Shown piece after piece: positions 1-8,771 of a stretch of DNA of 64,000 nucleotides. Position numbers and translations under genes: made by a program. Below the pieces are notes generated by a model. That model did no database searches and was not told where the DNA came from. It saw only the letters and a list, made by a program, of their open reading frames with translations. The DNA comes from Fuerstiella sp041398845 (GTDB taxonomy: Bacteria; Planctomycetota; Planctomycetia; Planctomycetales; Planctomycetaceae). Position 1 is the first letter of the stretch, and each line of letters opens with the position of its first letter. The stretch covers positions 1,426,001 to 1,490,000 of the forward strand of contig JAWKTZ010000007.1 of assembly GCA_041398845.1 (NCBI GenBank), read 5' to 3'.

Positions 1-224
1 ACGTCCGTTCTCCCATCTCCAACAGCGGTGGCGATTTTGAAACGGACAATCGACACGGCCCACTCCGGTATCGCCTCCAGCCCCCTGGTCACGCTCAAAC
101 TTTTTGATTTTCCGAATCCGGGACACAGAGTCTCAGATAGGCGGCGTGACACCATGCTACGCAACATGATTTCGTCGCCGGGGGAGCATGGCCGGAATTC
201 CGGATCGTGCTCCCTTTCCTTGAA

Positions 225-1805
225 TCATCTGCGGAGCTCCGTCAACGTCGATCGTTCCATTGCGGCGATATCCAGACCCCGGGCCACGGTGTCTTCCAGT
301 TGCTGGCGGTGTTGCGGAGTCATCTCCGTCACCAGGTGTTCGCCGACTTCGAGCCCGGCGGTGACACACACGGTTTCTGTGTTGGCTTCGCCAAGCTGAA
401 TCCGGCGCGGCACCAGTTCACGTCCATCAAACACGTAGACAAAGTTGTGTCCCGCGATTCCCGCGATTGCAGATCGAGGGATCTGCAGCGCCTGAGCGTT
501 TTCGGCAATGGTCAGGCGGACATCGACGTCTGCTCTGAGTGTCAGCAGCGAGGACTGGTCTTCGGTCGGCAGCAGTTCAATGTCCAGCCAGTAGTCCTTG
601 ACGGACGGAGTATATCGGCTGCGGGCCACCGGATACCGGGCGACATTCAGGATGCGACCGGCAACTTCCACATCATCGTAGCCTTTTGGCCGCACAGTCA
701 CCGGCATTCCCTGAGAGACGCGATAGATCAGTGCTTCGTCGATGGGAACGCTGACCTTCAGACGGCGCGTATCGGGAATTTCAAACACCTTCTGCGACTG
801 ACGGACCTTGGCCCCTTCTTCAATCTGAGTAATACCGTAGCTTCGCAGACGCCATGAATTTCCATACAGCACCTGTCCGTCACAGGGAGCTCGCAGAGTA
901 CAGGCGTCAATGCTGTCGATGGCTCGTTTGTGAATGTGTTCGTAAATTCTGACCGTGCGTTCATAAGCCAGTGAGGTCAGCCGGGCTTTTGTGACGGCCA
1001 GACTGTTGGCAAGCTTTGTGCGAGCCACATTGCGCAGCGCGTTGGTGCGAGTATGTTCCAGACGCAGACTGTTGCGAGGGCTGTTGAATTCCGTGAGCAG
1101 TCTCAGTTTTGATTCCATCTGATCATGCTTCTGCTGCAGAGTCAGCAGTGCCACACTGTCTTTGGACATGGACTGAGCATTCACCATGCCCATCGACCAC
1201 AGTCGTTCGGTGTGACGCACAACGTCTGCCGCCGCTTCGGTCTGTTGAGACAGCATCGACAGATTCTGCTGCATGTCGGCAATCTGCTGAGGCAGCGTGC
1301 CGTTCTGATATTCGTTCAGTTCCTGTTCGGCCGACCGATATTTGAACTCAGCCGCCGACAGCGCTCGTTCGTTGTTGGTCGCCTGCATCGTTTCTTCATG
1401 CAGCGCATTGTCCAGACGACTTCGAAAACGAATCAGGATTGCTTCGCGGGCTTTGGCGTATTCTTCAATCTCTGACGAATCCAGGACACACACGACATCG
1501 CCCGCCTGAACCCATGTGCCTTCGGGTACGATGCTCAGAATCGGCGTCGTCCAGTAGCACTCAGACTTCACTTCATTGCACTGAATCGCTTCAATGATCC
1601 CGCTGCGTTCCACCTCAACACGAAACAAAGACGGCTGGATTTCCGTCAGGCCAACATCCACGGGTGCTGACCGCTGTTCCACTGCTCCGGTGAGCGCCAG
1701 CAGAACCACGCTGCTCGCAGCCACAGCGGACAGAACCACGGAAACCCGGTGCGGTAGAGGCGCGAACAACCGATTCGCGCTGATCAGCGGATGAAGTCTT
1801 TTCAT
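225..1805 (-). CDS. HlyD-family membrane fusion / efflux adaptor protein
   Basis: A 526-residue protein with one N-terminal membrane segment (about residues 22-42). A first biotinyl/lipoyl-like half-motif follows near residue 90 (VPEGTWVQAGDVVCVLD), then a long Gln/Glu-rich coiled-coil hairpin (about 110-290), then the second lipoyl half (about 300-345, with 'LRAPCDGQVLYG'). The C-terminal beta-barrel and membrane-proximal domains contain 'LKVSVPIDEALIYRVSQGMPVTVRP' type sequence. This is the order seen in periplasmic adaptors of ABC or RND exporters. The family bridges an inner-membrane transporter to the outer envelope; its partner is not visible and may lie beyond the left edge, downstream on this strand. 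It is transcribed divergently from the TPR membrane protein at 2182. The cargo is unknown. The family call is firm, the specific role is not. Confidence 0.88.
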   Translation of the reverse strand: MKRLHPLISANRLFAPLPHRVSVVLSAVAASSVVLLALTGAVEQRSAPVDVGLTEIQPSLFRVEVERSGIIEAIQCNEVKSECYWTTPILSIVPEGTWVQAGDVVCVLDSSEIEEYAKAREAILIRFRSRLDNALHEETMQATNNERALSAAEFKYRSAEQELNEYQNGTLPQQIADMQQNLSMLSQQTEAAADVVRHTERLWSMGMVNAQSMSKDSVALLTLQQKHDQMESKLRLLTEFNSPRNSLRLEHTRTNALRNVARTKLANSLAVTKARLTSLAYERTVRIYEHIHKRAIDSIDACTLRAPCDGQVLYGNSWRLRSYGITQIEEGAKVRQSQKVFEIPDTRRLKVSVPIDEALIYRVSQGMPVTVRPKGYDDVEVAGRILNVARYPVARSRYTPSVKDYWLDIELLPTEDQSSLLTLRADVDVRLTIAENAQALQIPRSAIAGIAGHNFVYVFDGRELVPRRIQLGEANTETVCVTAGLEVGEHLVTEMTPQHRQQLEDTVARGLDIAAMERSTLTELRR

Positions 1806-2181
1806 TGGAATGATCGATTGGCCGAGGTAGGAAAGAATGGCCAGGTGGGATGTCGCGGCGGGAGGACAACCACTGAAAAATCCGGTTGCCCCGTGTCGAG
1901 ACTGTAGTCGTTTGTTCGGTCATTTGCCACGTTTTCTACGGCAAAAATGCAACCGTCGCGAGTATTCAGGACACAGATCTCCGAAAATCCCATTCGCGAT
2001 CGTCAGAATCCGGAATTCTGAGAACACCCGGCTCGCTGGCCCAAACCTGATCTCAACCGCCGGACACCCGTTTCGGCAGCTTTTTCCAACGCAAAACGCA
2101 CACACCACGTACAACGCAGCAGGCTGCATTGCGCAATGTCGCCGGCAATTTACTGAATGTCACCTCGCAAAGGTTGTTCGC
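1806..2181. other. Divergent intergenic region, no recognised feature
   Basis: 376 bases separate the HlyD-like gene (-) from the TPR membrane protein (+) and must hold both promoters. The plus-strand frame of the downstream gene stays open through this stretch. Its translation (rich in Arg, Cys and His, no family features) looks non-coding, so the gene is started at the GTG at 2182. No clear operator, hairpin or promoter box was found. Confidence 0.5.
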
Positions 2182-5100
2182 GTGACTGATCCCGGCAACG
2201 AACCTGAAAACTCTGACTCGTCCGAATCCGCACACTCGGACCCGAACAACGTGCCGGCGGATTCCGGCCTGACCAACGCAGACGCGGCCGGCGATTCGTC
2301 GTCGTCGGATCCCCCGTCTGACGTGGCGGCATCCTCTGAGGCAACACCCGATGAACTGCCGGAAGACGATGAACTGACTCCGGAACTGATGGAAGAGGAA
2401 GCGATTCGCGGCGACTTCATGCTGCGCTGGGCGGCCATCTTTCTGGCCGTGTTGTTCGGCTTCAGCCAGATCGCGGATTCCCGGGTGCTGGTGCATATTC
2501 GTTCCGGCGAGCACCTGCAGCAACACGGTTTTGTGCCGAACGGTCCCGATCCGTTTTCGTTTGCCTTACAGGATCAGCCAACCGCCAACGTTGCCTGGCT
2601 GTTTGATCATGTCATTGCCGGCATCCATCACCTTGGCGGTGCTATGGGGCTGACGATTTTCAAGGCGGTCATGGCTGGAGTGATCGCATTTCTGTTGTCA
2701 CGAATTTCCGTTCGAAACATGCCAACATGGTGGAGTTCCATCTGCTGTGTGTTTGCAGTGGCGGCTGCGTCGGTCGATTTCATGCCGGTGACGGATCTGG
2801 TCACGCTGCTGGGACTCAGCATGACTCTGCTGCTGCTGCATCAGCATGCGGAAGGTTCGGCAACCGGGCTGATGTGGAAGTTTCCATTGCTGGTCGCAAT
2901 CTGGGCCAATCTTGATCCTCGAGCTTACCTGGGAGTGGCCGCGATTGGCTTGTTTGCTGCGGGTTCGAAACTGCGTCAGTCTGCTGCGGAACGAACGGGC
3001 GTGTCGTCAGGAAGTCAGACGTCCACTCTGTGGAAGGCGATGGCGATCTCTGTCGGAGCACTGTTGATCAACCCGGCACCGGTGGCGAGCTTGCTGTCTG
3101 TGGTGACCACCTACACGGTCGAATATCCCACCATGGCAGCGATGAAGACATTGAGTGATACGTCGGCGCTGCTGGATGGTCGGACGGAATACTATTCCCT
3201 GCTGGATGCCGGTATCTGGCAGGGAATGGAATTTGCCTGGCTGGCCGGACTGTCGTTGCTGGTGATTACTGCCGTTGTTCTGATGATCGGACGCAACAAG
3301 GAAGACCTGCCATGGACCGTGTTGTTTGTCGGGTTTGCCGCGCTGGCGGTGTTTCGACTGCACGAACTGCCGGCGGCCTCGCTGGTGGCCGCGATGGCCG
3401 CTGCCACGGCGGGTCAGCGCTGGTACGGTCGGACGTTTCGGCAGGAATACACAATCGAAACCACCGAAGTTCTGTTTTCGCGCGGGGGGCGGGCTCTGAC
3501 GGTGCTGGCCATGGCGTTTCTGGGCTTTTGTGTTGTCGCCGATCGGCTGCCGGCCAGAACAGCCATCGGCACGGGCTTTGATCCCGAACTCGTCGCGACG
3601 ATGGATTCGCTGAAGTCAGAATTCGCCGGACTGCCAGACGATTCAAGAGTTCTGAACACCCGCATTACTCAGGGCGACCTGCTGATCTGGCATGGTCGAC
3701 AGAGTTTTGTGGACAGTCGAGCGGAACTGTTCGGGCGTTACGGAAATCCGAATTCCGTCATTTCGCGTTTCGACAGTCTGCGGCGAAGTGCACTGCCGCG
3801 AACACCCGACGCAGCCGACACTGCGGGAAACAGTTCCGACGATCCTGCAGCCGCACCGGACGTTGTGGACGACATGTACAACGCCGACTGGCGGCAGGAA
3901 TATGACAGACTGGGAATCACGCAGGTGATGCTGCGACTGGCACCACCAGGTCTTCCGGCGTACGGAATGTTGAGACGATTTGCTCAGTCGCCCAACTGGG
4001 TGATGACGGGTCGAGGCGCGTCGGCGGCATTCTTTCGTTATTCGGACGATCCGCAGACGGAAACGGAATACGACCTTCGCAGGACAGTGTTCAGAAGCCC
4101 AGCGCCGGCTGGCCCGGTCGCTCCGACTGCACCAGCCCTGGACAACGCCACAGCGGTTGACACAGAGCGTTTCGATTATGCTCGTCAACCCAACTTCTAT
4201 CAGAAGTATCTGTACGAAACACGTCATGCCGCCAGCGCGCCGCAGCGGGAAGCTCAGCACCTGCTCGAACTGGACATGTATCCTCAGCAGGTCGTGTTTA
4301 ACGTGGCCAGTGCGTTCAGTCAGAACCCCGAAAACCTGGAGCTTATTCATCTGTTGGGACGTGCTCTGGCAGCTCCAACGCTGGCCGTCCAGCGCAGCAA
4401 TCAGGCATTGCTGAAAACTCCGGACAATCCGGCGGCCTTTCGAGTACTCGGGGCCTCCTATCTGCAGTTGAATGCCTGCGAACAGGCGGTGGCTCAGGCG
4501 TTGAACGGAACCGATGCGTCGGCTCTTCGATCCATGCAGGCGCTGCTGGCCTTTCGCCAGGCCGCCATTCTTGAACCCGACAACGCAGCCAACTGGAGGA
4601 TTCTGACCGGGCTGTACGAAGAACGTGGTCGCACAGATCTGGCTCTGGACTGCGTCAACAGATATCTGGACCTGGAAGAAGAAACGCTGCTGCAGAATCC
4701 CGATTCCGATGAACAGTTGCGTCAACTGTACCAGAAACGCACGACATGGGAGGACATTCAGACTGATATGCAGTCTCGGCTGGATACCATCATGGAAGAA
4801 CCGCCACTGGATGATGTGCAGCAGCAGACAGCACGCACGCTGCAGATTGCACAGGAACTGTTCAACAACGGACAAGTGAAACTGTCACTGGATTTGTTGC
4901 AGAAGAACAGTGGATCACTGCGAGGTATTCCGCCGGCGGATCTGCTGCTGGGGCAACTGCTGCTGGAGGCCGGAGAACTTCAGGAGGGTGAGCAACTGCT
5001 GTCTCAGTTGGGTGAAGTCGCTCGCGATCAATCCGATTCGGCTCAGTACGGCAGTCTGAAATGGCATCTGCCGGTTGCCATCAGTTATCTGGGCCGAGCC

Positions 5101-5676
5101 GGTTATGCGCAGGCCACATCCGCACTGGATTCTCAACTGCGCATCTTTGATCATTATGAAACACGAACCCCGGAACTGATCCGGTCGCTGACTCAATTGC
5201 TGCCTCTTGTTCCGGCCGTGGAATCGCGTGTTGGCGGCCCGTTTCCGGTATGGCCGATCATGCTGCTGCAGACCAGTCAGGTGCCGATGACCGGCATTCC
5301 TTCCGGTCGCAACGAACCGCGTTTTTATAAAGCTCTGATTGAAATGGAAGCCGGACATGCCTCGTCCGCCGAAGCGGTGCTGAAGGAACTCGTCAGCGAA
5401 GGCGGCGAGACACCTTATCGAGCTCTGGCTGTCGTGTATCTCCTGCAGTTTTCAGACGATCACGTCCGGACACTCAAGGATTCCTACCTGAGTCCATGGG
5501 AAGAGTTTCAGTTTACCGAAGCCACAGAAACAGACTCAAAGGCGACAGACTCAAAACCGGCAGATGAGAAACCTGTAGATGACAAACCTGTAGATGACAA
5601 ACCTGCAGATGACAAACCTGCGGAGGAGAAGCCGACACCAGACACACCGGAGAAAGCGGATCCGGCCGCACAGTGA
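2182..5676 (+). CDS. Polytopic membrane protein with C-terminal TPR region (GT-C/PMT-like layout)
   Basis: The start is GTG at 2182, preceded by an AAGG; the longer open frame upstream has no protein-like composition. The 1164-residue product opens with an acidic Ser/Pro/Asp-rich disordered segment (about 1-75). About nine hydrophobic helices follow (about 80-460). The luminal-type loop after the first helix contains a 'HIRSGEHLQQHGFVPNGPDP' segment, the kind seen in GT-C-like or uncharacterised polytopic TPR proteins. A soluble part with 'DPELVATMDSL' and 'WHGRQSFVDSRAELFG' comes next, then TPR-like helices (about 700-1100). The C-terminus is an acidic Lys-Pro repeat (see the separate repeat entry). 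Glycosyl transfer is only suggested by layout; no catalytic motif is certain. It may be co-transcribed with the exported protein starting 93 bases downstream. Confidence 0.7.
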   Translation: MTDPGNEPENSDSSESAHSDPNNVPADSGLTNADAAGDSSSSDPPSDVAASSEATPDELPEDDELTPELMEEEAIRGDFMLRWAAIFLAVLFGFSQIADSRVLVHIRSGEHLQQHGFVPNGPDPFSFALQDQPTANVAWLFDHVIAGIHHLGGAMGLTIFKAVMAGVIAFLLSRISVRNMPTWWSSICCVFAVAAASVDFMPVTDLVTLLGLSMTLLLLHQHAEGSATGLMWKFPLLVAIWANLDPRAYLGVAAIGLFAAGSKLRQSAAERTGVSSGSQTSTLWKAMAISVGALLINPAPVASLLSVVTTYTVEYPTMAAMKTLSDTSALLDGRTEYYSLLDAGIWQGMEFAWLAGLSLLVITAVVLMIGRNKEDLPWTVLFVGFAALAVFRLHELPAASLVAAMAAATAGQRWYGRTFRQEYTIETTEVLFSRGGRALTVLAMAFLGFCVVADRLPARTAIGTGFDPELVATMDSLKSEFAGLPDDSRVLNTRITQGDLLIWHGRQSFVDSRAELFGRYGNPNSVISRFDSLRRSALPRTPDAADTAGNSSDDPAAAPDVVDDMYNADWRQEYDRLGITQVMLRLAPPGLPAYGMLRRFAQSPNWVMTGRGASAAFFRYSDDPQTETEYDLRRTVFRSPAPAGPVAPTAPALDNATAVDTERFDYARQPNFYQKYLYETRHAASAPQREAQHLLELDMYPQQVVFNVASAFSQNPENLELIHLLGRALAAPTLAVQRSNQALLKTPDNPAAFRVLGASYLQLNACEQAVAQALNGTDASALRSMQALLAFRQAAILEPDNAANWRILTGLYEERGRTDLALDCVNRYLDLEEETLLQNPDSDEQLRQLYQKRTTWEDIQTDMQSRLDTIMEEPPLDDVQQQTARTLQIAQELFNNGQVKLSLDLLQKNSGSLRGIPPADLLLGQLLLEAGELQEGEQLLSQLGEVARDQSDSAQYGSLKWHLPVAISYLGRAGYAQATSALDSQLRIFDHYETRTPELIRSLTQLLPLVPAVESRVGGPFPVWPIMLLQTSQVPMTGIPSGRNEPRFYKALIEMEAGHASSAEAVLKELVSEGGETPYRALAVVYLLQFSDDHVRTLKDSYLSPWEEFQFTEATETDSKATDSKPADEKPVDDKPVDDKPADDKPAEEKPTPDTPEKADPAAQ
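5563..5622 (+). repeat. Four tandem 15-bp units encoding D-(D/E)-KPx repeats
   Basis: Four consecutive units of the form GATGACAAACCTGTA, with single-base variants, encode DEKPV-DDKPV-DDKPA-DDKPA at the C-terminus of the TPR membrane protein. The unit is a multiple of three, so copy-number change would keep the frame. Confidence 0.9.
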
Positions 5677-5769
5677 TGCCGGCTTTGGGATCGGATACCT
5701 TTTCGATCGTTCGACGCAACGACTTCAGCACACTCAGTTCACAACTCCCGTCAGCAATTGGCCGTCCTC

Positions 5770-7035
5770 ATGCCGTGGTCCAGACTCGCCGTCGTGTTTA
5801 TCAGTGTTCTTCTGTGGAATCAGACTTTCGGCAATCCTGCGGCAAGGGCGCAGAATGATGAAGTCCCGCTTCTGAAGCTGCACAGTGTCGCAGCCGATGC
5901 GGCGTCGATCGACTACGCGTCGTTGCCAGCCCTTCCCGGGGAACTGTCCGTTGTCAACAAGGCGGCACTGGGACCGAACCCGTCTCCCGCCGACAAAGTC
6001 GACATGCGGGATCTGCGGCTGAATCTGCACAACTACCTGGCGTATCACGACGACCGGTTCTGGTGCATCTGGAGCGATGGCCCACGAGTTGAAGACGAAC
6101 CGACTCAGGAAATCAAATACGCCACAAGCTCGGACGGCCTGAACTGGAGTGTCCCCCGAACTGTCACCGGCACGCCCACTGCCCCCAATGCGTTCATTGC
6201 TCGCGGGCTCTGGCTGCGCAACGGCGAACTGCTGGCTCTGGCGGCACATTTTCGCGGCAAAGGTGCATTCGGCAACCAGACTGAAAAGCAGCTTGAACTC
6301 CTGGCGTACAAGTACGAGAAGACTTCCGACACATGGCAGCGCTACGGCCGGGTCTATGACAATGCCATCAATAACTTTCCGCCTCAGTTACTGCCGTCGG
6401 GCGACTGGATCATGACACGACGGGACTCCCGATTTAACGTCACCACTCTGATTGGCGGCAAATCGTCACTCAGTGACTGGAACGCGTTTCCTGTCGTCGG
6501 GATCAGTGAAGTCAAAGGCTTTCGTCCCGACGAACCGGTGTTCTGGTCCACAGCAGACTCATCCATGGTGGCACTGTTTCGAGACAACGGCGGGTCCGGG
6601 CGATTGTTTCATGCGCTGTCGCATGACAGCGGAAAGTCCTGGACAACGCCTCGGCTCAGCAACTTCCCCAACGCCAGCAGCAAGCTGTATTCGATGCAAA
6701 CCAGCCGTGGCTTCCGCGTTCTGGTCCTGAATGCCAATCCAGCAGCAGGTCGTCGAGAACTCTATCTGAGCACCAGCGCTGATGGCAAAACATTCACGCA
6801 ACTCGCTCGCCTGGATATTCCTTCCCCGCCGTCGATCCCTCAGGAAGTAGCTCGAATCCGGAAGAAGTTCAACGCCGGCATCGCCAGTCTTCAGTACCCG
6901 CACGTGATCGAACACGACACATCTCTGTGGATTGCGCTGTCACGAGGAAAAGTCCAGACAGAAGTCTTTCGAGTCTCCCTGAACGACGTGGAATCACTGC
7001 TGAAGTCCACCTCGCCGTCGAAGAACTCAAGGTGA
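5770..7035 (+). CDS. Exported Asp-box (BNR/sialidase-fold) protein
   Basis: A 421-residue protein started at ATG 5770; a TTG four codons earlier is possible. Residues 1-27 form a signal peptide (hydrophobic 'RLAVVFISVLLWNQTFG', then an Ala-Arg-Ala cleavage-like site). Asp-box (S/T-x-D-x-G-x-x-W) motifs recur: 'SSDGLNWS' near residue 124, 'SHDSGKSWTT' near 285, and a degenerate 'SADGKTFT' near 340. This spacing implies a six-bladed propeller like sialidases and their planctomycete relatives. The catalytic Arg triad of true sialidases could not be assigned, so activity on sialic acid is not claimed. Likely periplasmic or secreted; it may follow the TPR membrane protein in one transcript. Confidence 0.75.
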   Translation: MPWSRLAVVFISVLLWNQTFGNPAARAQNDEVPLLKLHSVAADAASIDYASLPALPGELSVVNKAALGPNPSPADKVDMRDLRLNLHNYLAYHDDRFWCIWSDGPRVEDEPTQEIKYATSSDGLNWSVPRTVTGTPTAPNAFIARGLWLRNGELLALAAHFRGKGAFGNQTEKQLELLAYKYEKTSDTWQRYGRVYDNAINNFPPQLLPSGDWIMTRRDSRFNVTTLIGGKSSLSDWNAFPVVGISEVKGFRPDEPVFWSTADSSMVALFRDNGGSGRLFHALSHDSGKSWTTPRLSNFPNASSKLYSMQTSRGFRVLVLNANPAAGRRELYLSTSADGKTFTQLARLDIPSPPSIPQEVARIRKKFNAGIASLQYPHVIEHDTSLWIALSRGKVQTEVFRVSLNDVESLLKSTSPSKNSR

Positions 7036-7176
7036 TCATGTGGCATCCCCCCGAACCGTTACGTCTTCCGACAAGCAAAAGACCATCGGGAAGCTATGGT
7101 CAGCGTCTCATCAGCATTTATGAGCGGTCTGAATTCTGAATGACCGAAAGCTTCCCGCGCCGCAGCAGTTGTCCGA

Positions 7177-8646
7177 CTACTTCACTTCTGCGTCTGTCTG
7201 GCCGGGGCGAATCATTTCAAAGTAGCGTCTGATGGTCTGGCGGTGACCGAGAGGAATGGATTCGGATTCCAGGACCGATTCGCTCAAGGCTTCGTATTCT
7301 CCGGCTTTTTCGCGGTATGCTCGCACGGCTTCCTGCTGCTGGACGTCACCGGACTGCGTTTCGATTTCCGAATCGCCGGACGACGATTCCTGACCTTTAA
7401 TGTTCATTTCCGGACGAGTCTTCAGTTTTGAAGTTTTGTCCCCCGGCTGATTGCCACTGGCTGCGGAGCCTGCTTTGGAGCCGCCTTTTCTATTGCATTC
7501 GGCCTGATTACGACATTCCGATTCGCATTCGCCCTTACATTCGCTCAGACACTGACATTGTTTTCGCAGCAGGTCCGAAAGCTTTTTACGACGGCCCTGT
7601 TTGCGAGCTTCTCCGGCGAGTCCCTGCATGCCGTCCTGGAATTTACTGCGATTGCCCTGCCCCAGTCCCTGACTGATCTGAGCAGCGGCGTCCTGAGTCT
7701 TTGATTTGGGCTGGCCGTCCTGATTGCCGGGATTCAGCTTCTCCAGCTTTTCCGTGATCGCTTTTTCTGTCTTGCGATCCAGTTCCGGCATTTCCATTTT
7801 CTCAAGCTGTTCGGCCGCCTTTTCCAGGTCTCCCTTCGACAGCGCTTCACCGGCAGTCGCCATGGCTTCGGACAATGACAGCGCTTCACCGATCTGCTGC
7901 AGTTCTGCTGCGGCCTGAGGATCATCCAGTTGCTGCTGCATTTCCTGCAGTGAAGCTTCCATTTCGGACAGTTTGGCGAGCGCTTCTTTGGGATCGAGTC
8001 CCGGCTGCTTCATCTGCTCAATCATTTCCTGCAGGTCCTTGACCAGTTGTTCCAGTTCCGGATTCTGCTGTTCCTTCTGAAGCTGTTCGAGTTCTTCCAG
8101 TTCGTCGGCAATGCGATCGGCCTGTGATTCAACAACGGCATTGAGTTCGACGGACGCCTGAAGCTGGTTGGGTGGGCCTGACAGAAACGCGAGAATCACT
8201 GCGCCGACGGCCAATGACACCGCCAGCGGCCAGAACCTTGGTCCGGCAATCGGTGCAACCTGATCGGGAACAATTGCGGCGGCGTGTGTTTCCGCATCAG
8301 CCACCTGCAGTCGTCGCAGTGGATCCGCATCGGCCTGATTCAGACTCAGAAACTGCAGAGCGGTCTGAGTTCGGTCTTTCAGATTGCACACCTGATCAAT
8401 GGCAAAGGCCGCATGCTTATCGGATCGACGATTGACGACCGCATAACTCAACGCGGCTGCTGCTCCAAGAACCGTCGGAGCGATCACCCAGCCCCAGCCG
8501 AAGGATCCCTGAAGTCCCATTCGCAGAAATCCGACGACACACGAAACGGCGCCCCCGGAAATCAGACCGCTGGAAAGACATTTCCAGATCCATTCCTGCT
8601 GCTGACGTTCTTTAACGGCCTGAATGCGGTTCTGAAGCTGAGTCAT
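7177..8646 (-). CDS. Membrane protein with Gln/Glu-rich coiled coil and cysteine cluster
   Basis: The start is ATG at 8646 with AAAGG eight bases upstream; an in-frame ATG 20 codons earlier lacks such a site. The product has 489 residues. Hydrophobic helices lie near 25-42, 52-72 and 140-158. Between the last two is a 'IDQVCNLKDRTQTALQFL' segment, reminiscent of the conserved 'xLKDRxxTAL' of planctomycete/DUF4175-like membrane proteins. Residues about 165-330 are almost entirely Gln/Glu/Leu coiled coil. Near 365-390 six cysteines are spaced C-x-C-x3-C-x3-C-x3-C-x5-C in a Lys/Glu background, followed by a disordered Gly/Ser tail and a final amphipathic helix. It lies 125 bases downstream of the giant TPR gene on the same strand, so it is probably co-transcribed. 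The function is not recognised. Confidence 0.72.
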   Translation of the reverse strand: MTQLQNRIQAVKERQQQEWIWKCLSSGLISGGAVSCVVGFLRMGLQGSFGWGWVIAPTVLGAAAALSYAVVNRRSDKHAAFAIDQVCNLKDRTQTALQFLSLNQADADPLRRLQVADAETHAAAIVPDQVAPIAGPRFWPLAVSLAVGAVILAFLSGPPNQLQASVELNAVVESQADRIADELEELEQLQKEQQNPELEQLVKDLQEMIEQMKQPGLDPKEALAKLSEMEASLQEMQQQLDDPQAAAELQQIGEALSLSEAMATAGEALSKGDLEKAAEQLEKMEMPELDRKTEKAITEKLEKLNPGNQDGQPKSKTQDAAAQISQGLGQGNRSKFQDGMQGLAGEARKQGRRKKLSDLLRKQCQCLSECKGECESECRNQAECNRKGGSKAGSAASGNQPGDKTSKLKTRPEMNIKGQESSSGDSEIETQSGDVQQQEAVRAYREKAGEYEALSESVLESESIPLGHRQTIRRYFEMIRPGQTDAEVK

Positions 8647-8771
8647 GTGGCGGGCCTTTGTGAAAAAAGGTTTCCGTGAATGAAGTGTCCCCCCTGCGAA
8701 GGACACTTATACTATCGGTCGAAAATCGTTTTGAACAGAGAATTCCGGCGGATGTGAGCCGCCGCGTTGCA

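Noticed and set aside
1..224. Frames open to the left edge on both strands, one starting at ATG 176 on the minus strand
   Set aside because: The minus-strand frame gives about 58 residues with no family features, and the plus-strand frame overlaps the HlyD-like gene. A truncated neighbour of the adaptor is possible but cannot be supported.
1837..2181. N-terminal extension of the TPR membrane protein to an upstream ATG
   Set aside because: The composition is unlike protein and unlike the rest of the gene; the GTG at 2182 has a plausible ribosome site and begins the typical acidic segment.
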